DNA from: Amblyomma americanum
Lineage: Eukaryota > Arthropoda > Arachnida > Ixodida > Ixodidae
Assembly (NCBI RefSeq): GCF_052857255.1
Contig: NC_135504.1
Coordinates: 138,831,121-138,895,120 of the forward strand
Direction: 5' to 3'
DNA length: 64,000 bases
Shown here: one piece after another, positions 23,416 to 34,411 of the stretch
How positions within the stretch are numbered: position 1 is the stretch's first letter
How the letters are laid out: the number at the start of each line of letters is the position of its first letter
Translations under genes and position numbers: made by a program
The notes under the pieces: generated by a model
Database searches by the model: none
What the model was told of the DNA's origin: nothing
Seen by the model: only the letters and a program-made list of their open reading frames with translations

Positions 23416-25499
23416 CTAATTTTGTGTAAAGTGGTGCCTAATGATGCTTCCCCTGGCTCTGAACCCACTTTGCGAGTCCAGAGGCAATGGTTGCAGCTGT
23501 AGTTGAGGCTGTGGCTGCCGAGAGTTGCAGGTGTTTGTGTGCAACAGAGCAGGAGGCATTTTCTCTGTAGCACGACGACGGCCAAAACTGTGCAGTGCAG
23601 CACAAGCTGTTATTACAACTGCAGACATCCTGGTGTTGATTTGGAGCTTCATATCCAGGCACGGGAATCTCCTCTTCCATATTCCAAATGTCCTCTCCAC
23701 AGTATTCCTCGTCTTGATCTGTGCCTTGTTGTATCTAAATGAAAACAAACATTCCATATGATGAGACAACCTGTTATGTTATTGTGAGGTCATATATTCT
23801 GCCAAATAGTTTCAGCTTACCGGTACTCTGGGCTGCCGCTCAGTCCTGATTCCCTGAGGGGGGTCATGAGGTAAGGCCGGCACGCATACCCCATGTCGCC
23901 GAGAAGCACTCCTGGGATGGTTTCTTCCTCGTAGCAGAACCTTGCACGGCTGTTGTCAAATATACGGCTGTCATGTGTAGACCCAGGCCAGCTCGCCACC
24001 ACATCAAAAAACTCCATCTGAGGGCCAGTTATTGCCTGCAGAAAATATGCGAAGAAACAGTGTCGCAAACAAATTACACACAGCAATTCCTTTCCATTCA
24101 AGAATATTGCAGCTACATTGAACAGATGTGCAATTTGCGCATAGCGTTCTCGTAACAGCTATCTACTTTATGCCGTGTATACCGAAATTTACTGAGCCTT
24201 TACTTTCTCATAATACCTTCTTGTCACTGTATAAACTCACCGATGAAAGATTAACATAATCCATAATTCATGATCAGTCAATGAGTAGTTCAGAAAATTA
24301 AAAAGGTGCTGTGTGTCACTGGGCCTAATAAAGCAATGTGTAGATATGGGTATTTGATTGTGCCGTCGGCAAGCCTCGGAGTCTCTGCAAATGTGAAGAG
24401 GCTAGCCCATATTAGCACTGTCAGTAGCTTGCACACTACCAGTCGATGACCTTTGTACTATCTACTAGCATGCGAGTTCTGCCCAACAAAATATGATTTT
24501 CATATTTACTCGCATGACTGCTGACCAGAAAATATGATTTTGGCAAGCATTTCTTTTCCACGCACAGGCACAATTCACTTGTTAAACCACTTACCTTAAT
24601 CATTTTGTGAATACAAAATTGAAGGTTGCCAAATACTGGAGCATTTTCTTTTTGTTATGCCTTGAATTAGCAGTTACGTGGCATACCTTGTGTTACAGCT
24701 TCACAGCACTGCTTTGTTTTACTCAACTATGATAAAGGAGAACAGAATTGATAATTACTTTAGTTATGCACAGTTCTGCTCTCTCTGTTGCATTCCTCTG
24801 TAGCCTCCCCTTCCTTTCTTCACCCCCGATTCAAAATAAAGCCCGCCAAGACGCGCGGTGAAAATTACATACTTGACATGAAATGAACAAGTATTACAGC
24901 AGCTTTAAAGTTCTTCTTACCTGCACCTTGAAGGAAAAATACCCTTTCCGATTCCGGAACACTTCGGCATTTTCTCCTCCCGGGCTCTTTATCCGCACAT
25001 GAGTGCAGTCAATGCACCCAGTGACGCCGGGAAACTGAGCGATGCCGTAAAAGGCGTGCATCACTTTGTGCATATCTCCGGCCGCTGGAAATGTCACCAG
25101 TGCCGGAAACAACGTTTCTGCGATGACGGCGTACACAGTCGACACCACCCGGGAAACCGTGGGTTGGGAGACATTGACGAGGTCGCCGGTCACAACTTGA
25201 AAAGTCCCCGCACCGTAAAAGCGGAGGGCGATAAGTAGTCGCAGCAGCGGCGGCACAGGACAACCTCGTCCGTCAGGGTAGCGGTGCAGTGGAAGCATTG
25301 ACAGCAGTTCCAGCACGGCAGGCTTCGAAAACCGGTACCTCGCGAGAAACTCGCCGTCGTCGAAATGCTCCATCGGGTTCTGGCGATCCGTAAGCACCCT
25401 CCGCGATGGCTTTGCGCGGTGGGGAACTTCGTCATTCACGACATCCATAAATTCCATGAACTCGACGAGCTCGGAAAAGCTGTCGTCGTATTCCTCCAT
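23416..25499 (-). CDS. HARBI1: Harb-1 HARBI1-type DDE transposase, three predicted exons
   Basis: Exon 1 (25499-24921) ends at a GTAAGA donor, exon 2 (24035-23821) at GTAAGC, and exon 3 (23734-23416) reaches a TAA-type stop. Acceptors are TTTTCTGCAG and TTTTCATTTAG. The joined frame is open for about 370 residues, the usual size of HARBI1 proteins. A helix-turn-helix segment (VSQPTVSRVVSTV) precedes the nuclease. The catalytic triad is visible as D164 (GCIDCTHV), D240 (LLGDMGY) and E278 (NTVERTFG). It would cut and join transposon DNA at 3-bp targets. The gene is convergent with the Myb partner, with 54 bp between the two stops. No disabling mutation is seen. Confidence 0.9.
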
Positions 25500-25599
25500 G
25501 TTGGATTGACGAAAGGAGCTGCTAAAGGTAGGCCAGGGGCTACCTTCGCGAACGCGCCCTTTCCGAGGCCGAAAGGGCGGCTAGAGGTGCAATTTAAGG

Positions 25600-25686
25600 G
25601 TAAGGTCGGTTTCTGAAACCCGGAAAGGAGCCGTAAATGTAAGGACCTCCAAAGGGGAGGTAAAGGTCGGTTTGTGAATACGGGGG
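25600..25686 (-). repeat. Harb-1 right TIR and subterminal repeats
   Basis: On the - strand it begins CCCCCGTATTCACAAACCGA, followed by CCTTTACC and AAGGTCGGTTTC-type words that mirror the left end. Confidence 0.85.
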
Positions 25687-25689
25687 CTA

Positions 25690-26062
25690 GAGGGCCTTTC
25701 TAAGGCAGCCCTCAGTTGGTGGGGAAGGGAATCTCCCCTCTTTATGTTCTTTTTATTCTTTTTACTTTGGAAAAAATGTTTGTTATTTTTATTTTTTATC
25801 GTTCGCGCCCTTGGCAACACCTGCATCCAGGTTAAGGGATCGCCTTTTTAGATTGTGATCGATGATCTCTCTCTTGCTTTATTTTTTATTTTTACTTCCT
25901 GGTCCACGCCTCCCTAGTTGTTTGCATTCGTGCTTAGGCTACTTTTGTACCTAGCGCACACTTTATACAAGTTGCGTGTTTCAAATGCTGTAGCACACTC
26001 GAAAAAGGCTGGTCCTCCAGCCGAAACGCCGTGAATTAAATTAGCTGCCAAGAAATCACTTT

Positions 26063-26065
<3 letters not shown>
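25690..26065 (+). repeat. D2-family tail to the right of Harb-1
   Basis: It matches the right arm of D2 (5595-5980) from GAGGGCCTTTC through GGCTGGTCCTCCAGCC-GAAAC (26007-26026) but then jumps to the AGCTGCCAAGAAATCACTTT tail and the (TA)n tract. Together with the piece at 20205-20244 it forms one repeat copy that the Harbinger element split. Confidence 0.8.

Positions 26066-26128
<63 letters not shown>
26066..26128. repeat. (TA)n tract with tails arriving from both sides
   Basis: A 63-bp TA run. The D2-family tail enters from the left, and the PLE-2 tail (reverse strand) enters from the right. Confidence 0.97.
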
Positions 26129-26129
<1 letters not shown>

Positions 26130-26189
26130 TGAAGGGGTCGGATGGATCCGGTACAACGTAAACGCAATAGAGTGTGCGCACGGTGGAAA

Positions 26190-26245
26190 AAGTAACAATC
26201 TTTATTCTAACGTTTCGACCAGGGGTCTGGCCTTCGTCAGAGTAT
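26190..26245 (-). ncRNA. Hammerhead-like motif in the PLE-2 tail
   Basis: On the - strand CTGACGA (26240-26234), one extra A, helix II GGCCAG / CTGGTC with an ACCC loop (one G-U pair), then GAAAC. Helix III and helix I pairing are weak (a GTT near 26192 is the best cleavage-site candidate), so activity is doubtful even though the core is intact. Confidence 0.5.
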
Positions 26246-26708
26246 ATGGTACAGGCGAAAGACACAGCTTTTATAAGTACACGCACGTGGTGATGGAAAC
26301 ATTCCGGTTGGCGGATAGCAGCGGCAAACATCTCAGTGTGAGTCGGCAGTGAAAGAAACAGTGTTAGTAAGCACAGTCAAGCATGATTAAGGAATCATGA
26401 AGGATCATTGCAATCACATCTTCGCGAAAGAATTGGTCGTGTGCTCAAATGCACCAGAAAAGGCGAACAACAGAAAAAAAAGGAAAATCTGATAGACGAA
26501 AACACAGGTGAAAATCATTGTTTAAAGAACGTCTCATGTGAAAAACTATGGGGCATGGTGCTGAGATGTGATATCATTTCAGCGATTGAATCAAAGAGCG
26601 CAAAACCGTGAACAGTGGGGGAAAAATGAGGAAAAAATGATCAGCGTAAATGAAACATGGCATGATGCGGTTATGACGCAAGGCAAGTCAGCTTTCCAAC
26701 ATTTTCAT

Positions 26709-29330
26709 TCAGACCGCAAGAGACACTGTTGAACTTGTGTATAAGAAATGATTCGCGAACTTCGCGTTCATGGTAGGTCTTGAAGCCGATTCCAGTAATG
26801 TTACTTGAATTTTTTCAAAAGGGTGCTTAGTATCGTTCCCGTGTTTAGAGATAGGTAGGTTAGGCACTGTCTTGCAAAGAGATTTATGATTATTGAAACG
26901 ATATCGGAACGGTTTTTCTGTTTGGCCAATATACTGAATCTTACAGATTGAACATTCATGCATGTAGATTACGTTGCATGTATCACATGAATAGTTACCT
27001 CGAATTTTCACAATAAAGTCTGATGCTGTGCTGGAAGCCTTTGCTGATGTCGTCATCTGCGCGCAGAATTTGCAACGCGATTTTTGGCATGGGTGACAGC
27101 CGATTGGCAAACTTGTGCTTGTTTTCGAAGAAGTGAAAATTTCACAGAGGTTTTTGCCACGGCGGTGTACAACACTGTGCGCTTGCTGAAAAATGTGCTT
27201 GAGTCAATCACTTTGCATGAGGATGACATGGTGTTTTTCCAAAATGCCCACGACGTTTGGAATCGATGCCGAGTGAGTAAGGACCAGGTTGGTTTGTGAT
27301 TGACTAGATGACTGGATTTCTGCTTTGAGAAGTGCCTCGCGGTCAAGAGGGCCTGCGCGTTCCACAGCATCGTTTATCAGTCGCGCCGGGTATTTCTGCT
27401 TAATCAGGGCGTCTCGGAGGTTGGTACAGTTTCTTTCGAAGTCGCGCTCGTCAGAACATATCCGTTTAAAGCGGACGGCTTGTCCATATGGGATGCTAGT
27501 CTTTCAGTGTTTAAGATGGCTGCTTTCGAAGTGTAAGTATTGAGGTCTGTCGCTAGGTTTCCGGTATACATCCGCGATAAGTTTGCCATTCTTTATTGAT
27601 ACTGTCACATCTAGAAAGCTAATTGTGGTTGGCGAGTAAGAATGAGAAAACGTAATGGCCTCATGCGCGTTAATAAAACTAGAGATGAATGATAGAAGTT
27701 GTGCTTCACCATGCTGCCAAATAAGAAAAATGTCGTCAGTTAATCGCCTATAGTAGAAGGATTTTAATGGTTGTGTAGCAATAAACTGGTCTTCTAATGA
27801 ACCCATAAATATGTTGGCATAGTTAGGACCAATCCGCGTACCCACTGATGTTCAGTTTATCTAAACATAGTGTCTGCTATCAAATTCGTAGTTGTTAAGT
27901 TCTAGTATCAATTTCAAAAGTATAGCTAGCGTGGGGCCATCAACATTACAACTTAAGTTTTGTTTCTCAAAAAACTGCACAACTGACCGGATGCCGTCGG
28001 AGTGAGGAATGTTGGTATAGAGGGACGCAACATCAAGGGTTACAAGCAAGGCACCCTGGGGGATGTTTAGTTCGGCTATGTCGGATAGGAAATGTCCTGT
28101 GTCACATATGAAGGACTGAAATGTAGCAGGAATGTAATTGATGAGGGTGTCGACGTAGCTTGACAGCCTTTCAGTTACGGTTCCTATTCCGCAAATGATT
28201 GGTCGGTCAGGGTTGTTAGGTTCGTGAATTTTGGGCAGGAAGTAAAATCTGCCTGCTACAGGGCTGAGTGGAATTATTGAATTGACTGCACTTTTGTATA
28301 GTTTATTACCCAGAGCGAGATCGGATAGCGTCTCTTTCAGAACAATTTCAAACTTGGCAGTTGGATCGCCGTCTAGGAGACGGTACAATGAGGTATCTGT
28401 GAGCTGCCTTTCGGCTTCAGCGACATAATCAGTTTTGTTCATCACCACGATGCCACCGCCTTTGTCTGCCGGCTTTATAACAATCTTAGTTTGAGACGCT
28501 AGTTTTTTATTGCTGCGGTTTCTTTTCCAGAAAGGTTGCGGCTAAAGTTCTTTTTAGTATTGTATGCTCTCACTACATCTTTTTGGATCGCCTTAATGTA
28601 GATGTCGAGGCACGTTTCTCTCTTAGTTGGAGGAGTCCAGTGATTTTGCGACGGCAAATTTTTATCACGTTCGGGATCTTGTGGTCGGTCATGGAAGTAC
28701 TCCTTAAGTCTCATATTGCGGGCAAAATTTTCTAATTCTTTAAACGACTGAAACTCACTGAACCCACCGGACGCATGGCAGAAATTTAGGCCATGTGACA
28801 GGGCACTCTCGTCGTCATGAGTCAAGGTGAAGTTCGAAAGATTAATAACTGAGTTATGCAATTGGGATGGTAATGGCAGTGGAGGCTGGGATTGGCGGGA
28901 CAGAAAGATTTTGTCGCGCGAAGCCTTTCTGGACTTGATAGCGTTTATCTCGGCCCACTTTTTGTCTTTGTACACATCTAGGGCAGTGAGTTCTTCAGAA
29001 GACAAATTAGAGTGGTTTAGCAATTGCGTTTCTGTATTTGTTAATGACTTTAGGGCTTATTGGTGGTGATCCAAAACAACACGCGTAAATTCCAAAGCAG
29101 CCGTTGCTGAAATGCTTTCCCACTTTGCAGTATTGCAGCTAGACTGTTTGGACGTTGCTGGTTTGACATAAACGCGGAGACCACGAAGAGCAGTGGAGGA
29201 TGCTACGTAACTTTTTAAATTATTGACATGAAGGTTCGAACGAATACGTTTTTCAACCACTTTTCTAATGCGTAGAAATTTCTCCCATAATATTGGGCTA
29301 GAAGAGGTGTCAGAAAGTGAATTTTTTAGT
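26709..29330 (-). pseudogene. PLE-2 RT and GIY-YIG endonuclease with frameshifts
   Basis: The N-terminal pieces (29260-29057 and 29023-28499) are followed by DKGGGIVVMNKTDYVAEAER, the conserved Penelope segment, and the RT motifs FYFLPKIHEPNNPDRPII and LLVTLDVASLYTNIP (28448-27861). RRLTDDIFLIW is the catalytic box; its two Asp remain but the usual Tyr/Phe-Ile is Leu-Thr. YSPTTISFLDVTVS follows. The nuclease (27110-26709) has CHPC plus CNVIYMHECSICKIQYIGQT and RYRFNNHKS, a Cys-rich GIY-YIG domain. At least four frame interruptions occur. The joined protein would be a typical EN+ Penelope polyprotein. Confidence 0.85.
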
Positions 29331-29408
29331 CAACGAAGGGTTTTCCTTGCGGTGTTCGGGAGTTTCTTTCGGAGGTTGTAGTTGTCCTCAGACGGGACCT
29401 GCTCGACT

Positions 29409-31408
29409 TAAGGAGTACTTCCATGACCGACCACAAGATCCCGAACGTGATAAAAATTTGCCGTCGCAAAATCACTGGACTCCTCCAACTCAGAGAGAAA
29501 CCTGCCTCGACATCTACATTAAGGCGGTCCAAAAAGATGTACTGGGAGCATACAATACTAAAAAGAACTTTAGCCGCAACCTTTCCGGAAAAGAAACCGC
29601 AGCAATAAACAAACTAGCGTCTCAAACTGAGATTGTTATAAAGCCCGCAGACAAAGGCGGTGGCATCGTGGTGATGAACAAAACTGATTATGTCGCTGAA
29701 GCCGAAAGGCAGCTCACAGATAGCTCATTTTACCGTCTCCTAGACTGCGATCCAGCTGCCAAGTTTGTAATTGTTCTGAAAGAGACGCTATCCGATCTCG
29801 CTCTGGGTAATAAACTAGACAAAAGTGCAGTCAAATCAATAATTCCACTCAACCCTGTAGCAGGCAGATTTTACTTCCTGCCCAAAATCCACAAACCTAA
29901 CATCCCTGGCCGACCAATCATTTCCGGAATAGGAACCGTAACTGAAAGGCTGTCAAGCTACGTTGACACTGTCATCAATAAAAGTCCTGCTACATTTCAG
30001 TCCTTCATACCTGACACAGGACATTTCCTATCCGACATAGCCGAACTAAACATCCCCCAGGGTGCCTTGCTTGTAACCCTTGATGTTGCGTCCCTCTATA
30101 CCAACATTCCTCACTCCGATGGCATCCGGTCAGTTGTGCAGTTTATTGAAAAACAAAACTTAAGTTCTAATGTTGATGGCCCCACGCTAGCTATACTTTT
30201 GAAATTAATACTAGAACTTAACAACTTCGAATTTGATAGCAGACACTATGTTCAGATAAACGGAACATCAATGGGTACGCGGATTGGTCCTAACTATGCC
30301 AACATATTTATGGGTTCATTAGAAAACCAGTTTCTCGCTACACAACTATTAAAATCCTTCTACTATAAGCGATTCATTGACGAAATTTTTCTCATTTGGC
30401 AGAATGGTGAAGCAGAACTTCTATCATTCATGTCTTGTTTTAATAACGCGCATGAGGCCATTACTTTTTCTCATTCTTACTCGCCAACCACAATTAGCTT
30501 TCTAGATGTGACAGTATCAATAAAGAATGGCAAACTTATCGCGGATGTATACCGGAAACCTAGCGACAGACCTCAATACTTACACTTCGAAAGCAGCCAT
30601 CTTAAACGCTGCAAAACTAGCATCCCATATGGACAATAAGACCTCTTTAAACGGATATGTTCGGACGAGCGCGACTTCGAAAGAAACTGTACGAACCTCC
30701 AAGACGCCCTGATTAAGCGGAAATACCCATCGCGACTAATAAACGATGCTGTAGAACGCGCAGGCCTTCTTTACCGCGAGACACTCCTCAAAGCAAAAAT
30801 CCAGTCACCTAGTCAATCACAAATCAACCTGGTCCTTACTCACTCGGCATCGATTCCAAACGTCGCGGGCATTTTGAAAAAAACACCATGTCATCCTCAT
30901 GCAAAGTGATCGACTCAAGCACATTTTTCAGCAAGCGCCCAGTGTTGTACACCGCCGTGGCAAAAACCTCAGTGAAATTTTCACTTCTTCGAAAACAAGC
31001 ACAAGTTTGCCAATCGGCTGTCACCCATGCCAAAAATCGCGTTGCAAATTCTGCGCGCAGATGACGACATCAGCAATGGCTTCCAGCCCAGCATCAGACT
31101 TTATTGTGAAAATTCGAGGTAACTACTCATGTGATACATGCAACATAATCTACAAGCTTGAATGTTCAATCTGTAAGATTCAGTATATTGGCCAAACAGA
31201 AAAACCGTCCCGATATCGTTTCAATAATCATAAAGCTCTTTGCAAGACAGTGCCTAACCTACCTATCTCTAAACACGGGAACGATACTAAGCACCCTTTT
31301 GAAAAAATTCAAGTAACATTACTGGAATCGGCTTCAAGACCCACCATGAACGCGAAGTTCGCGAATCATTTCTTATACACGAGTTCAACAGTGTCTCTTG
31401 CGGTCTGA
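29409..31408 (+). pseudogene. PLE-3 RT and GIY-YIG endonuclease, two frameshifts
   Basis: One long frame to 30639 carries KPADKGGGIVVMNK, FYFLPKIHKPNIPGRPII and LLVTLDVASLYTNIP; KRFIDEIFLIW is the catalytic box. The second Asp of the box is Glu here (usual: IDDIF), which should abolish RT activity. The frame shifts at about 30640 and again near 30910; the last part (30899-31408) is an uninterrupted GIY-YIG region (CKFCAQ, CNIIYKLECSICKIQYIGQT, HPFEKIQVTLLE). An upstream ATG at 29317 lies in non-Penelope sequence and is probably accidental. Confidence 0.85.
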
Positions 31409-31869
31409 ATGAAAATGTTGGAAAGCTGACTTGCCTTGCGTCATAACCGCATCATGCCAGGTTTCATTTACGCTGATCATTTTTTCCTCATTTTTCCCCC
31501 ACTGTTCACGGTTTTGCGCTCTTTGCTTCTATCGCTGAAATGATATCAAATCTCAGCACCATGCCCCATAGTTTTTCACATGAGACGTTCTTTAAACAAT
31601 GATTTTCACCTGTGTTTTCATATATCAGATTTTCCTTTTTTTTCTGTTGTTCGCCTTTTCTGGTGCATTTGAGCACACGACCAATTCTTTCGCGAAGATG
31701 TGATTGCAATGATCCTTCATGATTCCTTAATCATGCTTGACTGTGCTTACTAACACTGTTTCTTTCACTGCCGACTCACATTGAGATGTTTGCCGCTGCT
31801 ATCCGCCAACCGGAATGTTTCCATCACCACGTGCGTGTACTTATAAAAGCTGTGTCTTTCGCCTGTACC

Positions 31870-31920
31870 ATATACTCTGACGAAAGCCACACCCAGGTCG
31901 AAACGTTAGAATAAAGATTG
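31870..31920 (+). ncRNA. Degenerate hammerhead-like motif in the PLE-3 tail
   Basis: CTGACGA (31877-31883) and GAAAC (31900-31904) are kept, but helix II (AGCCACACCCAGGTC) has lost pairing relative to the PLE-2 copy. Probably inactive. Confidence 0.45.
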
Positions 31921-31952
31921 TTACTTTTCCCACCGTGCGCCCACTCTATTAC

Positions 31953-32055
<103 letters not shown>

Positions 32056-32109
32056 GTTACGAACGTAGGTTGCGTTGGCTCCGCCTTATAAAGACTTAGG
32101 AGAACTGGG

Positions 32110-32180
32110 CACTTCTACAGCGACTCATTTATTTATCAAAGTTTCAACCGCGGTGCGGTCTTCTTCAGGACTGTAGTGGT
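32110..32180 (-). ncRNA. Well-formed type I hammerhead-like ribozyme in the PLE-4 tail
   Basis: On the - strand: CTACAGTC, the box CTGAAGA (32168-32162), one extra A, helix II GACCGC / GCGGTT with an ACC loop, GAAA (32145-32142), helix III ACTT / GAGT, GTC (cleavage predicted after the C at 32122), then GCTGTAG, which pairs with CTACAG-C of the 5' side as helix I with one bulged U. All three helices can form, making this the best candidate in the window. Hammerheads of this type are known from Penelope-like elements. Confidence 0.7.
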
Positions 32181-32786
32181 CTCGCGTCAGATGGCCGTTT
32201 TAAGTTTGTGAACTGAAGAGGAGGGTGAAATGAGAATAACAAGCAAATAGCAAGAACAGTTCAAAAAATTGAACGAAAAAATAAAAAATAAAGAGGGTGC
32301 TGCGGGGAGCAGACAGGGACAATATTCGGGGAGGAAGCAAAAAATAGAAAGAAAAGAAAAAAGGGGAAACTAGAATAGTAAGGAAGGATGGGGAACAAAA
32401 GGAGATGGAGAAACGAGAGAAAGGGAGAAAAAGACGGTGCTGGGGACATGGGCAGCGCGGCAACCACAGGCGTACGAAAGCAAAACGTGGAAACAAAACA
32501 CACAAACAAAATGCATAAACACAAAGGGCGCCGCTGCAGATGCGTGGCCAAAGAGGAGCCGCTGCGCAAATGACACTGGCAGCGACGAACAGGCCAAACC
32601 AGGCGCCTTTCGGGGGTCTGACTAATATCCGGTGAGCCGAGGGCTAGAAAGTTAAGGAAGGAGTGGGCTGCGTTAACGAGCACATGTGTAATAACTTACT
32701 CAGGGGGTCTGGGTTTCACTGAACGGTGCACCACTCTCTCTGGTGGTGTCGTCGAACCGACTTCGCCGGGAATACTTGTTTGTAGG

Positions 32787-33918
32787 TGTGATGACCCCCA
32801 TAATGCGCAGGTCCACACGGGACGGAGAGGCAAAGAGACACCGTATGGCTCAGTTTAAACAAACAGGTATATTCAATAATTACACATGATTAAGATTATA
32901 CATCAGAGGCTGGGGCGTCCGAGCTTACGTGCCGACGACTTCATGGGGGCGATGGAGTGGCTCCGGAGTTGGGCTCGAGCGGTTGCTGGCAGAAGCTGCA
33001 CGCTGACGGGCTTCGGCGCTGAAGGCCCTCTTGGCAAACGATGTCGTCCTGAGCGTGCTTGCAGTAGAATTTCAATAGTCGTCCGTTTCTTCGAGGATGG
33101 TTCACAAACCCTTCCTCTAGTGTCGTTCGGCTTGGAAGATGAACAGGAGGCGAGCTTGTAGATGATGACAGCAGAGCATAATTTTACAACAGAACAAACT
33201 TTGCACTTCTTTACTCATCGACCGGGCAGGTTAGTGCCTAAGTAGCATCACATTACATGCTAAGCATGGAGCCCCAGCTCAGACTGAACTGCATCCGTTT
33301 ACATGCGCTTTTAAGCACTTGATTAACAAAGGACTAAGGGCGGTCATTTCCAGTGGCCCGCCCAAAGCATCAATTCTCCAATCCAAAATAACATGTGAGA
33401 TGGGGACCACCCCTTGGGCTGGGCTTAGCCTCGACCCCAGAGTCTGTTAACAATACAGACTAAATAAACAACAAAAACGCCACCACTCTCTCTCAAGTGA
33501 GAGTATACACAGGCTCTCTCTTCGGAGCTAATTCACTGGCGCCTGTCTTTCCACATTCTTGGCGAGTACTGCCTGTCCGCCATGACAGGTGTCCGTCGCG
33601 GCCCTTCTGGGAAGCTGTGGGTGCCTTCCCGGCGATAGCCCACGACAAAGGGGGGGAGGGAAAGAATGTCGTCTTCGCGGTTTCGCATAGCGTCGGCTGT
33701 GGTACGGCGCGCTCTGGCCCGCTGACAGCTCCCCTGTCCTGGAATGCAACCGGAAATTGGGGAGGACAAAGCCTGTTTCCCCGGGGCGGCGGCGGGACCG
33801 GTTTTTCCGGTCGTCACTCAAAGAGCATGGCTGGGCAATTGATGATGCCGCTGTCACGGTTCCCCGTCTACGCCGCGCCGTCGAACGTGGATCCTCGTAT
33901 CACACACGGAATGTCACA
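32787..33918 (-). repeat. Gyp-3 3' LTR
   Basis: On the - strand it starts TGTGACATTCC and ends CATCACA (TG...CA). It is the same length as the copy at 39397-40528. Short open frames inside (32886-33161, 33497-33985) are shared by both LTRs and are not treated as genes. Confidence 0.95.
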
Positions 33919-33932
33919 CTCGCTCACCCTCC
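33919..33932 (-). other. Gyp-3 polypurine tract
   Basis: GGAGGGTGAGCGAG abuts the 3' LTR start, where plus-strand DNA synthesis is primed in LTR elements. Assigned from position and composition. The 480 bp between here and the pol stop hold no gene. Confidence 0.55.
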
Positions 33933-34411
33933 AGAAGAATGTTCTCCGAACATTTGAGTCCACGCAGCTCCCCTTGTCTTTCTGAATCGCCTCGCACAGT
34001 GCGTCCGACAAAACACTTTTCGCTGCACTCAACACCACTGCACAACACCATATGCCTCCGCTGTCAATACTGGCGTCTCCAGGGGCAGCACTGATCTTCT
34101 TTTACAGATAAACATGAAACTCAGCACCCAAGCCTCTCCTTTCTAGTCCAAACTGGACGAAATAAATTTACCACAGTTACAAAGGAGCTCCCACTTCTAG
34201 CACGATCACGGCACAGACAAAAATATAGATAACGAAAGGAAGTAGGGCAGGTTCTGCATGCGCTCCGCATGCTCTCCTGTGAAGGTGTTACTTAATGACA
34301 GAAAGGTTTAACTACCAACTCCGATAACTTAACACATAAGCACATAGCAATGTTATGAGCTGCGGCATCACACAATTCTAACCAGTTCACAACTCCGCTC
34401 TGTTTACGCCA

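Larger units (their letters stand above)
20245..25686. mobile_element. Harb-1: apparently complete PIF/Harbinger DNA transposon
   Basis: Terminal inverted repeats (CCGCCGTATTCACAAACGGG at 20245 and the complement of CCCCCGTATTCACAAACCGA ending at 25686) enclose two convergent genes: a Myb/SANT-like protein on + and a HARBI1-type transposase on -. Further inverted words inside the ends (GTTTCAGAAACC at about 20349 and its complement near 25607) look like subterminal binding sites. The 5,442-bp element is flanked by CTA duplications and interrupts a D2-family repeat. The transposase reading frame is intact after predicted splicing; the partner has one possible start-region frameshift. Confidence 0.92.
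26129..29330 (-). mobile_element. PLE-2: Penelope-like element, - strand half of head-to-head dimer D4
   Basis: From about 29330 down to the (TA)n tract at 26128 lie an N-terminal region, Penelope RT, a GIY-YIG nuclease, a 3' UTR and a hammerhead-like tail. The stretch 26129-28720 is nearly identical in reverse to 29400-31955 (PLE-3). This makes D4 an inverted repeat with arms of about 2.6 kb. Confidence 0.88.

Noticed and set aside
29317..29408. Native N-terminus for PLE-3 at ATG 29317
   Set aside because: The first ~30 residues have no counterpart in PLE-2 and lie in the dimer joint; similarity starts at 29409.
31870..31920. Active ribozyme in the PLE-3 tail
   Set aside because: The box and GAAAC are present but helix II no longer pairs.
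32200..32683. Hydrophobic Phe/Leu-rich frames, also at 42925-43441
   Set aside because: They are T-rich UTR sequence of the Penelope arms read in frame, appear in both inverted arms and show no signal peptide or domain logic.
32886..33985. Open frames of 91 and 162 codons in the Gyp-3 LTR, repeated at 39496-40550
   Set aside because: They lie inside LTRs, occur identically in both copies, have no family motif and run antisense to the element.
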